Origin: Kingdonia uniflora
Taxonomy: Eukaryota; Streptophyta; Magnoliopsida; Ranunculales; Circaeasteraceae
NCBI GenBank assembly: GCA_014058105.1
Contig: JACGCM010001655.1
Location: 1,240,001 to 1,304,000 of the forward strand
Direction: 5' to 3'
DNA: 64,000 nt
In this document: positions 32,110-44,727 of the stretch, in pieces
Layout: each line of letters starts with the position of its first letter
Numbering within the stretch: position 1 is the first letter of the stretch
Notes under the pieces: generated by a model
The model's input: the letters and a program-made list of their open reading frames with translations, nothing else
Databases searched by the model: none
Told to the model about the DNA's origin: nothing
Translations under genes and position numbers: made by a program

Positions 32110-33922
32110 CTAGATCATGCAGAGTCTCCAAGAGGATATCACTGAAAATGAGATCATTAAGGCTTTTAGCTCTATGGGTAATGATAAACTACCTGGACCT
32201 GATGGCTTTACTGCCATCTTTCTAATAAAAGCTTGGAGTATAATTAGCAATCACTTCATAAAAGCAATTAAGAACTTCTTTAGATCTTCTAAAATGCTTA
32301 GGGAAGTGAATGCTACAATTATATCCCTCATTCCTAAAGTGACAAGACCCCTTACCTTTAATGAATTCAGACCCATTGCTTACTGTAGCATTATATACAA
32401 GACCATCATCAGAATCATTACCAATAGACTAAGTAAAATTATTGGTGGCCTTATCAGCCCTAATCAATCTGCTTTTATTAAAGGTAGGAGCATCATTGAT
32501 AATATTCTTTTATCTTATGAGCTTGTAATATATTATTACAAAGATGATATGCCTAAGAGATGTTCCATAATTGTTGATTTGTGCAAGGCCTATGACTTTA
32601 TCAATTGGAAGGCCTTAGTTACCATATTCAAGCTTACAAGATACCCCAAATAATGATTGGCTGGATATATGAGTGTATTTCTACTCCTAAATATTCAGTT
32701 TGCATTAATGGGACCTTATATGGCTATTTTAAAGGCGAGAAAGGAATTAGGCAACTAGACCCAATGTCCCCTTATCAATTTGTTCTTGTCATGGAAGTAT
32801 TTTCCGAAATGATGAATAAACTTGTTGCTGATAAAATGTTTGAGATCCACCTTAGATGTGTTAGACCCCTTTTCTCTCATATTTGTTTTGCAGATGACTT
32901 ACTTAATTTTGTGAATGGTGATGTGACTAGTACAAAATTTTTGGGAAATACAGTACTTCAAGAGTTAAATGCCTTTAGTGGGCTGAAGATCAACTACTTG
33001 AAGAGCAACATCTTTTGTGAAAGACTGGACAATGATGAAAAGGAAGAGTTTAGCTATGCTCTTAGGATGGAAATTTGTAATATTCCAATGAAATACCTAG
33101 ATTTACCAATGATTACAACAATACTAAGGCTAGTGGTTGTCTCCCTTTGGTGGAAAGAATATACCAAAGAATTAACTCTTGAAAATGCAGGTATCTATCC
33201 TATGCAGGTAGGTTGACTCTTCTAAAATCTATGATTTTTTGTATTGTATGTTTGCTGGAGCTCATGCTTTATACTACCCAAATCCATCATTAACCTCTTA
33301 AGTAGCATATGTAGCAACTTTCTTTGGTCTGGTAAGGACACTGACACCAATGCTCATATGATAAGCTGGGATACTTGCTACCACCCCTTCAGTGAAGGGG
33401 GATTAGGCTTGAGAAACATGACTGTTAGCCAACTGGGTTGCTACCTAGAGATACATACGACACATCATTTCAGATAATAATTATCTTTGGTACATGTGTG
33501 TTATAAATAACTTGATTTGAAATTGAAATTTTTGGTCTCTTAAGATACCTCAAGATATTAACTGGGCTAGAGGAATATTCTGGAAGGAAGACAGTATGTA
33601 GAAGGTATGGCCTTTCATATCATTTGTAATGGGAGGGGTACTAAATTGTGGGATGATCCTTGGCATGGGCTTGGGATCGTAAAAGATTATTTTCCTCTAC
33701 AAATTAAATATGACACAAATTTGAACTTTAAGGTTAATGTCAGTAATGTGATTCACAATAATGCTAGGAGTATCCCAATAAATCTGTCAATAACCTCGAT
33801 TTCATATGGGCAACCATTAATGAAATTGAGATAGATGAAAATGTGGATGAAGAGGATGTTTGGCCTGTAGAAAAAAAAGGTTTATACCTTGAAAGAAACT
33901 TATGAATATATGAGGCCTGTAA
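32110..33922 (+). pseudogene. L1-type LINE reverse transcriptase, 5' part
   Basis: Reverse transcriptase of a non-LTR retrotransposon, lacking its endonuclease (5'-truncated). The frame from 32117 shows KLPGPDGFTAIF, FRPIAYCSIIYKTI, and NQSAFIKGRSIIDNILL, then shifts near 32640. The frame from 32605 shows GEKGIRQLDPMSPYQFVLVM, CFADDLLNF (intact F-A-D-D catalytic motif) and SGLKINYLKSNIF. Another shift near 33210 leads to RLTLLKSMIF, LPKSIINLLSSICSNFLWSG and SEGGLGLRNM. The frame ends at LKETYEYMRPV where the MULE inserted, and resumes at 59149. Multiple frameshifts show it is dead. Confidence 0.85.
33913..33922. repeat. Left target-site duplicate of the MULE
   Basis: AGGCCTGTAA is repeated at 59149-59158, directly outside the other end. 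MULEs typically duplicate about 9-11 bp. The LINE reading frame is restored if one copy and the MULE are removed. Confidence 0.85.
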
Positions 33923-34080
33923 GGGGAATGATTTAGAGACACTCAAAAACCAAACACTTAAGTCTCACTAAATACCAACCACTCATCTCTATTAGGTGAG
34001 TGGTTATCAAAATTGGTGATTTCCTATATAGGAAATGTGGTGGAAAACCAAATAGACCATCCTGCCCCACTTTCTCTCTC
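33923..34080 (+). repeat. Left TIR of the MULE
   Basis: It starts GGGGAATGATTTAGAGACAC and pairs with the reverse complement of 58993-59148. The shared core includes ATTGGTGATTTCCTATATAG (one mismatch) and CCTGCCCCA. A CT-rich stretch follows both TIRs, inside the element. Confidence 0.85.
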
Positions 34081-35379
34081 TTCAGTCACATCGCATTTCC
34101 CTCTCTCCTCTCGTGATTTTCATATTCGAACAAATTGGTTTTCATACTACACACTCTCTCTCTCTCATATGACTCTCTCGCCCATACCATTTTCTCTTTC
34201 TTTCTTACAATTTCTTCCATTAGAGGTATAATTCTTCTCTCCAATGAATTGCCATAGTGATAGAAAAAATTAGGAGAAGACTCATCTTCGTTCACAGGTA
34301 TTTGGAACCCTTATTTCTCTTAAAGTTAAACACAGTAGTATGGAATCCCCAGTAGTATACCTTTCTGTTTTGTATGGAATGTTGTGAAATTGTAATTGTT
34401 AGAGTTATTAATCCTCTTTGTAATCTAAATTTTATCTCCCCAGGCAATCCCATGTATGAATTATCGGTAATGTGTCATTTGACAATTTTGTAAGCGTAAG
34501 TCTCAGCAGCACTTAAGAATTGTCGAAATCGACAATATTAAATTTGCAATTACTCACATACACTATCCTAATTGTCGATATCGACAATATTAGATATGGA
34601 TGTTTTTACACACTAATAACATTGTCGAAGTCGACTATAGTTTACATGTAAGTCCTTACATAAAGGAGTATATTGTCGAACTTGACAAAATTACAGTTGT
34701 TTTCAACTTTTTTTAGGTTACACCATATGAGTATGTTTTGTTAAGGCATGACAATTTCATAAGGTTTTACGTCTGTTATTTCAGAGGCATGATAATGGTG
34801 TTTAGTTTTTTTTACTGGGTCCATCAATTATTTTGTGCATGTTTTTCCATTGAGGATTCAGAGAGTTACGATAGTGTCAACATACCAGTTTCTTTACCAG
34901 CTCACAAAGAAATTTATCCACCACTGTAAGAAGTTGAAGCAGATGAAGTGAGGCAAGCAAAAATTTAGTGGAAATTAGAATTTGGATAACTAGAAAATAA
35001 GTTATGGGAGGAGCAAGATTTGGCATATTTTAATTCAATGCGTAAGAAGCCTGATTACGATTCTTTGGATGATTCTACAGAAGGGTGGCAAATGGGTCAA
35101 TATAGCTGGGAAGAATGTCAATGTAACTAGATTTTTAGATAAGAGTATGTGTTGTACAACAAGTTTTTGTGGAGTGATTATTTGCATTTTGTATTCCCTC
35201 TTTTGTAGCATATGATGCAATGAAGGCTTTTCAAGTGAAATGAACATTGCGTTAGACATTACTTGTGTTTAGTTTCTAATATTTTGTTAAATTATTTACG
35301 TTGGACAACTCACAATCATTTCCTTTATGTGTCAACTTGTTAGTGAGATCGATAATGGAAGACTGCGTAGATTAAAATT
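34081..35379. other. MULE left subterminal and 5' region of the transposase gene
   Basis: CT-rich promoter-like DNA (34081-34220), then palindromic repeat cluster 1 (34519-34690). Weak plus-strand coding-like pieces with stops follow (34738-35110, for example EDSESYDSVNIPVSLPAHKE). These could be a 5' exon of the transposase gene, but I cannot confirm that. Confidence 0.4.
34519..34690. repeat. Palindromic TCGA repeat cluster 1
   Basis: Four copies of the ATTGTCGAnnTCGACAAT palindrome start near 34519, 34571, 34621 and 34672. The second, ATTGTCGATATCGACAAT, is a perfect palindrome; the third and fourth are degenerate. Spacing is close to 50 bp. Confidence 0.8.
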
Positions 35380-37890
35380 AGAGTAAAGTTATTCGTGACG
35401 AGTCCCCATAAAGGTCTAAAAATGAACGTATTATCGACCCGTTATTGGCCGAAATCCCATACGAAGGTCAACAGTTTGATTCTATTGAAAAAGTACGTCT
35501 GTGCTACGAATAATATAGAAGGGGGCAGGGTTTTTCCACCAAGATACGCAATTCTACTAAGCGTTCAAGATCATATGATATAGGTAGAACCCACTTCTAC
35601 TGTATGTGTAATAGCTTCTTAAAGAAAAACCGTGGGATAGATCTAGAGACTAGCGACATATCCAGCAAAAGAAAATCATCTGATAAGTGTGAGTGTAAAG
35701 TAGCAATAAACATTAATTAGAATACCAAAATAGGAAAATATTTTATCACAAGTTTCACAGATATCCATAACCATAAACTCGTATCTCCACGGAATCATCA
35801 TCGTATGAAGGTTAACAGATTCTTTCTAGAAATAGCAAAAAATATGACAACAACATTTGAGCACCACAATATTCTAGTGAGCAAGGTCCCGACATTATTC
35901 CCAAATCGAACCTTCAACAAATGGGATTGTTACAACTACAACGCCATAGTAAATATGGAACGACTACTCAGAGGAGATGCACAAGCCGCGTTAGAGTAGT
36001 TTAGGAAGAAACAAACTGAATATCCCATATTTTATTTCAACATAGAATTAGATGAGGAGGACTGAGCACTAATTTTTTTTTGGATTGATGGACGTTAAAG
36101 GTGCGCATACGGGGCATTTGGAGATGTCGTCACCTTCAGTACTACATACCAGACCAATGTCTACAAGATGCCCTTTGCTCCGCTTATAGTGAACAACATC
36201 CACTACCAAATAATTTAATACAGATGTGCGCTACTAAGGAATGAGCAAGAAAACACATTTGTATGGTTGTTTCATACTTGGTTGAAGGCAATGAACTACA
36301 AACACCCTGTTTCAATTATTACTGATCAAGATGCAGCTATGACTGCCGCTATTACTAAGGTAAACAAGGAGTTCAAATTGGAAAGACTCGGCACTGATCA
36401 AATTATCGATTTACCATATAGGTCGACAATATTAGATATATATAACTCCAATTGTACTTGGTAATTGTCAAAATCAACAATGTTATATATGCAATGCGCC
36501 ATATACATTATCATAATTGTCGAGAACGACAATATTTTATTTCATATCTCCAATGTTATATATAACTCCAATAAATTGTTGAGTACGATCATGTATTGAA
36601 ATTTTATTGTCAACCTAGGCTTCTGATTGACAATATCATAGATTATTTGATAGTATCTCTAAATCATTCTAAGCTCCCCTAGTTTATTGGTAGGTCTTCT
36701 CCAACAGCATATATCAATTTTGTTTGTGGCACACAAACAAATTTCTTGAGAAAATTGGCAATGTTTATCAAGAACCATCTACATTCAAAGAAGATATTGA
36801 TTCAATAATGTACCACACCTATGAGGCTGCAGAGTTTAAAACCAGGTCGATGGACCTAAAAATGAAACATAAATTGGATGATAACCTTTGAATGCAAGGC
36901 ATCTTCAATATTAGACATAAATGGATACCATTATAAAATCGCTCAACCTTTTATGCAGGCATGGCCAGTACAGGACAGAGTGAATCCCCAAACAACTTCT
37001 TTAATGGTTGGTTGCCAGTAACAACTGGGTTGTACAGTTTTGTGACCATGCATGAGACTACTCTTTTAGAGGTATACGACCGAGAAAGTTGAGAAGACTT
37101 TGTATCTGAACATGAATATCGTCAAGTTGGTCCACATCAAGCTCTACTAAAATATGCTATAAAGATTTGCACAAGAATAATGTTTCACAAAATGCAGGAT
37201 TAGTTTCACCAGATTATCCACTTTATTGTAATAGAAAGAAATAAAGAAGACAACCTTCGACAACTTGCAGTGAAGTCCCATAGTTGTCGTACCGAGTTAT
37301 TTAAGTTAAATATAGACTTAGAGAAGCTAGCTGGTAATTGTGGATGCAAGTTGTTTGAGTATGTTGGACTCCCATGTTGTCACCTCCTAAAGGTTTTCTC
37401 AAAATATGACATTCTCAAAATACCTGAAGCTTTCATTATGACAAGGTGGGCAATTGGTGCATACAAGTTTTCAAGGTCGTATAATGAAAGTCATTTGGGT
37501 GAAGAAAACTTACGACATCCCTTACGCCATAGCCACCTATCCCTTCGTGCATCAAAATTATTCAAAAGGTCTTTAAAGATGAAAGAAGGTTTTGAATTCG
37601 TGGTTTTTAAGCTAGATGAGATTGAGTCCCACCTTGACGACGATTCTTTAACAGATACATATGCATCGCAACCAAACATCTCTACTTCTTTAACTGATTC
37701 TATGATGTCTGGAACTATCATTTTAAACCCTCTCGTTGTTCAATCAAAAGAACGAGCGAAGACTAATCATAAGAAAGTGGCAAGATGGAAGGAAGGGATG
37801 GAATAGGTTGTTATGAAAAAGAAGAAGAAGAAGATTGCATGTAAAAGTTGTGGAGTACTTGGAAACCATGACAAACGGACATACCCACTT
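35380..37890 (+). pseudogene. FAR1/FHY3-type MULE transposase
   Basis: Transposase of the MURA/FAR1 class, which would bind the TIRs and mobilise the element. Domain order: FAR1 DNA-binding/WRKY-GCM1-type zinc finger (about 35450-35800; GQQFDSIEKVRLCYE, CMCNSFLKK, FTDIHNHKL). Then the DDE transposase (36090-36420; AYGAFGDVVTFSTTYQTN, KMPFAPLIVNN, HPVSIITDQDAAMTAAI), a gap or intron with palindromes (36421-36640), and the transposase continued (36690-37230; FCLWHTNKFL, SPNNFFNGW). The SWIM zinc finger follows (37330-37390; CGCKLFEYVGLPCCHLL, CxC...CxH intact). Last is a C-terminal zinc knuckle (37837-37887; CKSCGVLGNHDKRTYP, last Cys is Tyr). The first catalytic Asp (FDTTY) is Ser. Stops at several places make it inactive. 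Confidence 0.85.
36421..36640. repeat. Palindromic TCGA repeat cluster 2, inside the transposase gene
   Basis: Five or six copies, mostly degenerate, include GTCGACAATATTAG at 36422, ATTGTCAAAATCAACAAT near 36464 and ATTGTCGAGAACGACAAT at 36516. The cluster lies between two transposase-coding blocks, so it probably sits in an intron. Confidence 0.7.
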
Positions 37891-38382
37891 CTCAAAACAA
37901 AGATAAGAGAATCATGTAAGGCCCAGTTCTCAAAATGAAGATAGGGGAATCGAGTAAGAACATATTTGACAATATGCATAAACGTCATATTCTCTGTGAT
38001 TTCTCTATAATGTGTTTCCCATGTATTTACCCTATAGTCACAATCATAATGAATTCTATGTAGAAGACAGTCATGGGGATTCTGTTTTGCCGTTGCAAGA
38101 GAATCTCGACAACCAAGACATCTAGGAAAATTGGAGTTTACATGGCACCGATCTGTAATTGATTCTAATAAATATATGTTTGATAATTATTGTTGGCGAG
38201 GGATTGTTGTGTTCATTCAACATTAATCTTGGTTTAGTAATTGAATTTAGGGCAATAGCAATGCACTATTTGAAATTTAGGGATTGTGTTGCTTTATGCA
38301 CACTCTATGAATTTGTAAATTGTCAAAAACACATTATTAAATTGTTGGTTTATCTAATAAATCGGCCATAATTTAAATATAT
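37891..38382. other. 3' region of the transposase gene
   Basis: The plus-strand coding signal ends with the zinc knuckle. What follows is AT-rich and probably 3' UTR. Short frames here show no family features. Confidence 0.4.
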
Positions 38383-38560
38383 TGTCGTGTTCAACAATAT
38401 TATATATCCCTAACTCTAATTATACTTGGTAATTGTCGGGCTCGACAATATTAGAAATGCATAACTCTAATTGCACTACCAAAAATATTAAACTCGACAA
38501 TATTAGATATTACAAGTAACTATGTATACTACAAATATTGTCGAAATCGACAATATTTTA
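38383..38560. repeat. Palindromic TCGA repeat cluster 3, between the convergent genes
   Basis: Copies include ATTGTCGTGTTCAACAAT near 38383, ATTGTCGGGCTCGACAAT at 38434 and ATTGTCGAAATCGACAAT at 38539, plus half copies. TATATATCCCTAACTCTAAT-like spacers recur between copies. Confidence 0.75.
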
Positions 38561-38839
38561 TTTTTTTAACTCCAAGTGTACTAGTAAAATATTATTCACA
38601 GCCAATATGTACATACTTTGAACAGTCAGAAATGAGATTTAGACATAGTAGTGAGCTAATAGAACTGTGTATACTATAAAAAATAAATCAGCAAGGAGCA
38701 CTCTTTCAAAATATTAAATATTGTTATATACAAACAATGAGCTAACAGAACTGTGATATACAAAAATTGGATAACCATGTATACTACCAATAGCAGTGGG
38801 GTAACAGAACTGTGATATACAAACATTTGGTCGACAACC

Positions 38840-39535
38840 CTATTTGATTGTCGAGAGATCAACAACAATCATGTCATTCACTTTATACCCCTTTACATTG
38901 TACTCTCTGAGTAATATCTTAAAGGTCCTTACCCTCACATCAAAATACCTAGTGAGTTGTTCTTTCACAAAGGCCAGAGTAATTTCTAGATTTGCATGAC
39001 CATATAAAAGAGTACAAACTGGAGGCATTGGAGGATCAAACTTTAGAAACAAATAAACGTAATGATTGTCTACCCCCAAACTAAAGCACCAGTACTTCTA
39101 GTATCCATAAGAAGTTTCTGGAACCTCTCCTTATTTGAAGTAGTATTTTTCTTATGTGCCCAAAAAAGGGGTAAGAATATATATGCTTCAGTGTGGCAAA
39201 TGAAGACCACAACCATTTATAGTAAGTGGATAGTAAATGCGTCATATGCCTATACTCCATATGCCGAAGACCAAATGAACATACCTAAAAAGAACTTTCA
39301 TATGCTTTCTCACCGGCTGGTGTGAATTACATACCCAATGTTTGGCTGAAGATACTCTTCCAGAATGCAGGGTCCTTTCAGAGCAAGGACTTGAATGATT
39401 TTATTACATCTGGAAATCTGTGCTGGCTCTGGTACGGAATCATGGCCAGAACCCTAAAAGAAGAATTGTTATCACTGATTTCAACGCCACGAACATCTAG
39501 AAGATACTTTGTCCACGGTTAGAATAAAACTTCTT
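38840..39535 (-). pseudogene. OTU-like cysteine peptidase module of the second MULE gene
   Basis: OTU proteases cleave ubiquitin chains; OTU-like modules are known in some plant FAR1/MULE-type elements. The minus strand shows YLLDVRGVEISDNNSSFRVL from about 39520, corresponding to the D-G-N-C-x-F-R active-site loop with the catalytic Cys replaced by Ser. Then come MVVVFICHTEAYIFLPLFWA, and GVDNHYVYLFLKFDPPMPPV with the catalytic His motif N-H-Y. The gene ends at VVDLSTIK-stop (38840). Several stops and a frame change near 39070 are present. Upstream exons on the same strand encode coiled coil and, beyond Tat element B, a PMD domain. Confidence 0.65.
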
Positions 39536-40141
39536 GTAACTTCTTCTTCTTAGCCATATTCTCCCTCCTAGCATTGACAACATTTTCAAGGGTTAACCCC
39601 GTCGAAACCAAGTCTTCTTATTAATCTCTCTTGGGTCCTTGCAGTGCTATTGTGAAGATTCTTTTATTTTGGTCAAAAATTTCTTCAAATGTTAGGTCCT
39701 CCATGTCTTCCATCCCTTCACTCGCCATTGCCTCCTTCAATGATTAACGCCAAACCTCCTACAACAACAATAACTAGATATTAGAGTAGACACTAATAGG
39801 TGCATCACCAAAGCTTATCAATAATGATATGACTTGGGGTGACAAAGGTACAAGAGTTAGGAATAGGTCATACCTATTCATTGTTATTTACTTCGAAAGA
39901 CTTTTTTATCTCTTCAGCATTAACCAACTTCTTACGCTGAAAAAAAAATACTAGCATTATGATTAACAATGAAATACACATTCCCTTAAATAAATATGGA
40001 AAGGGGGGGCTTACGGGATCGTTAGTTTCTTCCTTAAATCTTGCAGCTTCTTTCTTGTACTTGGATGTCCAGTTTAATATCTATTCCAAAGACATAAGGA
40101 GATGAGCATCCATTTCAGGTATTTGTGATATGACAATCAAT

Positions 40142-40268
40142 TATTGTCGATTTTGATAATTACTTAAATAAATTGTCAATTTTGACAATTTTTTTGATTT
40201 CGAGAAATTGTCAAAATTGATAATTACTTCAGTTGTTTTTGTCGATACATTGGTTAATTCGACAATAT
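40142..40268. repeat. Palindromic TCGA repeat cluster 4
   Basis: Four degenerate copies: ATTGTCGATTTTGATAAT, ATTGTCAATTTTGACAAT, ATTGTCAAAATTGATAAT and a split GTCGATACATTGGTTAATTC. It lies in an intron-like gap of the minus-strand gene. Confidence 0.65.
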
Positions 40269-41319
40269 TTACACATCATTGCTACCATAACCAAACAGAT
40301 ATTGACCAGGGAACACAAGTTAAATGGAACATCTGATTATCCCTAACATATAACATAAAAAATTCACTCAAGTACTTCACAAAATTAAACTTAAATAAAA
40401 TCAATACTATCAAACCTAGCCAAAACATATTAACTTTTCGATAATCAAGCACAAACTCCAATTCACTAACTAAAACTAATATCATTCATTTTGAATGACT
40501 TACTAAATCTTCTTTCGCAATGAACTTCATCTTAAGTTCCTCATGCGCAGATGACAAGTTATCATACTTCTTTGTTAAGTTTATGTCTGACATAGGCTAA
40601 TGTTATTGGAGGATAGCTAGTTGTTCAAAATACGCAGCACAAGAAAAATGTTACCAGAGTTAGAAATAATCCAGCCACAAACCAATAGATCTCAAGCAAG
40701 TGTAGATAAATTCACGCGAGTAGCTGGTAGAAGTTGCAAGTCTATCTGCTCTATCAAAAGGGTATTGACCACTTTTAGTGACTCATTCTCTTTAGACTGT
40801 ACACAATTACAAAAAATAATACCCCATGCAAGAATGATTAATGAACTTCAATAATTAATTATGTTTCACACGATATTACCTTCTTATTCAACTCAACGGA
40901 TAAGGTCTCATTACATTCTTCAAGGCCACATTTTTGCCTCAGCTCTACCTCCAAACTTTTATTTTTTTCTTGTAAAATCTTGCACTTCAAGATCTACAAA
41001 CCAAAATATTATTGCAAGCATCATGGTTTGGAATAAAATAATCATTGGAGGGGATAATGATATATACCTAAGGCCTTACCTTCGCATCTAACCACCCCGG
41101 TAGTTCTGCGTATACTAATGCACATTGCTCATCAAGTACATGGTTCAGCTGCATGTCCTCCTTCATTTGATCAATGCTTTCTCTTAGTAAATTATATTCA
41201 TTTGTCTGAGGTTAAGATGAGATGAAATAATTATTCTATAACCCAATTAAAGCTGTACATGAGAACTTTAAAATTGTCTACCCAATGGGGATTCAATAAT
41301 TTTTTAATGTGTCACACTA

Positions 41320-41455
41320 TATTATTGTTGATCTCAAAAATATTACATATAGATGAATTCATAAATAACTACCATAATTGTTGAGCTTGACAATATGATA
41401 TATTTTTAACTTCACATATCTCAGGATAATTGTTGAACTCGATAATTAGATATAA
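41320..41455. repeat. Palindromic TCGA repeat cluster 5
   Basis: Three degenerate copies: ATTGTTGATCTCAAAAAT, ATTGTTGAGCTTGACAAT and ATTGTTGAACTCGATAAT. C-to-T and G-to-A changes at the CpG account for much of the divergence. It lies in an intron-like gap. Confidence 0.65.
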
Positions 41456-42053
41456 GGATAACTGTAGATAAGCACTAACATTAACTGTAGATAAACACTA
41501 AACTTCTCTTTCTGGGCCTCTACTAGCTTTATGTTGGCTTTAAACTCTTTATCTTTATCTTCCTTAAGCTTCTAATGTTTATCATTTAATGCTTTGATTT
41601 ATTGATCCAACCTGTAATATTTAGCCCGTGTTGGCATGGTATCATGGGCATTTGGAGACAGAGTGGTATGCTCATTGAGCTACAATTTGTGATCAAAATA
41701 TTAGACAATAAATATTTGAAGAAAAAATAAAGTAAGTGAAGAGAATATAAGGGAAGATGTACTAACCGATGCACGATATTGTTTACCCCAGCTTCATAGT
41801 GGTTCACGGGGGTATCACCATCCTCATTGACACAGGTTTCCTTCCTTCGATAAATTCCAAACATCCAAACATCATTATCTAGAGCCATTTCAATGGTAAT
41901 GGGACATATTATCGTCCATGAGACACTGGCAAACCACTTTAAGTATCCCACCGTACATACTAGAGGCCCCTATCGTACCCTCTACCCCCTTTCAACCATC
42001 TTCAGTACCTAATCCTTTCATTTCTTTTTGGGGAAGTAATCAACCCACTCATA

Positions 42054-42058
42054 CTTAG
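42054..42058. repeat. Left target-site duplicate of Tat element B (CTTAG)
   Basis: CTTAG directly precedes the LTR TG at 42059 and recurs at 55845-55849 directly after the other LTR. Confidence 0.9.
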
Positions 42059-42677
42059 TGTAATGGCCTATTTCCATGAGCTCAAAGTGGCTTGGAATTA
42101 GCTCTTATACCAATGTACCTATTACTAAAATTTGATAGAAGCAAAAAATAACACAGGTGATTTAACGTGGAAAACCTCTGAATAGGTAAAAAACCACGAC
42201 CTTGAGTTGAGGGTTTTTATAATAGTAAAATTTATTGTTTGATGCTAATTCTTTATTACAAGTGATCTCTCGACTTAAAAATCTTTGATCTTGTGAATAA
42301 GAGGTTTGAAGTTTCGAGAATCTAGAAAATGTAATTTTCTTGGTAATTTCTCATATATATTTTTTTTGTCCCTGTCTATTCTAGAACTTCTTCTTTATAT
42401 AGGCCTTCTCCGCAGTTCTTCATCGTATTGAAGCACGTTCTCTGAATAATGTGGCTAGTGGCGGTTGACTGAATAACTGTTGAGTTCTTGAGAGACAGGT
42501 GCCTTTGACTTGTACAGGTTTATCTGTTTAAGCTCGACCCTTGCTCTTCGCAAGTTTATGGAGGAGGTAGTAATGTTTATTATTGAAGTAATGTGGAGAA
42601 TGTATGAGTCTGACATGGAGGTAGTTCAAACTTGGAAACAACTCGATTTGGGTAAGGTCGAGGGGTATGCCCCTACA
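42059..42677 (-). repeat. 3' LTR of Tat element B
   Basis: 619 bp, TGTAATGGCC to CCCTACA. It contains TATATAAA on the minus strand at 42401-42394. It aligns throughout with 55228-55844. Confidence 0.9.
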
Positions 42678-42690
42678 ATTGCCCCCTCGC
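42678..42690 (-). other. Polypurine tract of element B
   Basis: On the minus strand GCGAGGGGGCAAT ends directly at the 3' LTR, the position at which plus-strand DNA synthesis is primed. Confidence 0.7.
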
Positions 42691-44727
42691 AACTGAAGTC
42701 ACGAGTGGCATTGGTTGAGAAAGAATTTGTAGGTGGGTTGGAAGCTTGAATAATAAGGGAAGTAATGATTGTGTTTGACTACATAAAAAATGCGCGTGCT
42801 ATGGGGGACGTACGTGCATTAAATATTGATAAGAATATTGATGTATGTGATGGTTAAGGTTTAAAGAGTTTTGTCTATATTGAATGATGACGCTTGGGAA
42901 AACATACCTGCACATTAAATGTAAGGTTATATAAATATTACCTGTACCGAGGTTTGTGGCAAAGTACGCTTGTTCTTTTCCAAATTCTCTTAAAGTTTTG
43001 AAGATGGAGAAGACCTAGAGAATAGTTCTTGAAGAAAGAATTGCTGTTGAGATACAAAAGTTGAGAATGAAATATTTTGGTGATCAATCTTTGGAGATGC
43101 CGACTTCTGTTCCCGTTCTTCCGACATATCAAGGTATGTCAGAAGAAGAAGCGGCTGAAGTTGAGAAAGCTTTTTACTGTATGTGGAGACTTCATTATGT
43201 TATCATGATAGGCGAGCAACGTTAAAATTGTCTCCGCATCCTTACAGAGGACAAGGTTGTAGAGAAAGATGTAGGGATGGGCGTAACTTACGCTGATCTT
43301 TTGCGTTGGGTTGAATTCTAAGGTCAGGCCATCTTCATCTCTACCAACTCTGTGGAGGTGGTGGTTTTAAAGGAGATGACGGTAATTGTGGAGAAGGTAG
43401 GCAGAGAATGGAAGTCTGCTTCAACACTTCCATCGTTTCTTTGCTCTGAGAAGACCTTTTGTTTAAAGAGTTTGTTTAATCACAGACTTCTTTTCTTTCA
43501 TAGTTTCCATTTGAAATTCGATTAGACTTCGACCAAACTCATGGGAGGGAGGATATTTGTTGTTTCTAATGTCTACTTTGCATCAGATTGAAACATCACT
43601 GAAGTCGAATGAACTAAAGGATTTCTTGTTTCGGAGTGTCTGAAAGACTTGTTATCTGTAAAAGCACTTGAAAAACTTCTTATTTGTAAGGTACTTGATG
43701 TTTGAGTACTTGAAAGACTTGTTATTTGAAAAAGCACTTGAAAGATATGTTATCTATTAAGTACCAATAATTTGTACTTGTGATGAATAATAGGATAATA
43801 TCCCGAACTGTGTAGAATTTATAGAAATAAGTATAAATAAGGGGGAGATGGGTTTCAAACCGGTGGAAAAGAATAAGAATAGTGTGGTCTTGATTTGAGA
43901 AAAATCCTTACACCGCTGAGGGGCGGTTGGCGATAAAGATAGCTGAAGTACGGGAACAGATTTTTGGACTGTTTAATTATAATGCTGAACTGTTACTGAG
44001 GGAAGTTCAACTTGAAGGTTTAGATGGGATTGGGAGAGAATGCGAGTATGAATTTCATTTCTATAAAGTGATGTTATGAGAAATTATGGTGGATCCTGTC
44101 GCTCGAAAAGATGCTGTGAGATTTATTGCTGAAGAGGATATCAAATTGGAAGATGTGAGGATTGCTAGAGGATACCTGATCAGATGTGGTTCCCCAGGAC
44201 ATCAAAGATGTTTAAGGTGTAATTATATGTGAGAGAAATAAAATGAATGTAAATATGGGTGGCATGAGTGTATGTAATTATATGAGTTTGAATAATTTCA
44301 AAGAAATTGAATGCGCATAATAGTTGAATCGATTCTTTATTGTTATGAATGTTGTTTGTGATTATTGTGAAAAAACTAATTTAAAATTTTTTGAAATTTC
44401 AAGAACTTTGGAAATGACGTCAGTACTTCTATAAGAAGAAGAAAAAAAATAAAAATAGGTAGCTTGTGATTTTGTCTCTTGTGTAAAAGCTATAAAATCC
44501 AATTGTCTGTAAGTGTGAGTCATCATGAGTATGGGAAGGTCAGAGAGAGATGTGTAGAAGAGAGATGAAAATAGATTAAAATATAAGTCCAAGGGAAATG
44601 ATGGGAAAGTATTTTCACCGTAAAGGTGCAAGACGTCTGACATTGATAGTGGAAGAGATTCCTCAGTTCCAAAATCGAGGACTGCTCGTGTGAGGCTCAA
44701 TAACTGCCAGCAGTTAGAGAGAGCAAA
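42691..44727. other. Spacer of element B upstream of the antisense gene
   Basis: Noncoding. It aligns in blocks with 4611-6503 and 8910-9429 of element A. The ACTTGAAAGACTTGTTATCTG-like phrase repeats three or four times between 43630 and 43760. No gene is recognised. Confidence 0.5.

Larger units (their letters stand above)
39536..42053 (-). pseudogene. Coiled-coil exons of the second MULE gene
   Basis: A series of short minus-strand exons with good splice sites. One starts after TTTGTAG at 40997 and ends before GTAATA near 40884 (heptad-rich ILQEKNKSLEVELRQK). One ends at GTAAGG near 41082 (DQMKEDMQLNHVLDEQ). One starts after TGTACAG near 40797 (SKENESLKVVNTLLIEQ). One starts after TTTTTTCAG near 39938 (RKKLVNAEEIKKSFEVNNNE). 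Another encodes MEDLTFEEIFDQNKRIFTIA near 39700. The first piece next to Tat B includes GYLKWFASVSWTIICP. The pattern is a spliced coiled-coil linker between PMD and OTU. A few stops are present. Confidence 0.6.

Noticed and set aside
41586..41951. 121-codon minus-strand frame as an independent gene
   Set aside because: It is part of the second MULE gene: its start follows directly on the frame that crosses the Tat B site, and the last part runs into an intron.
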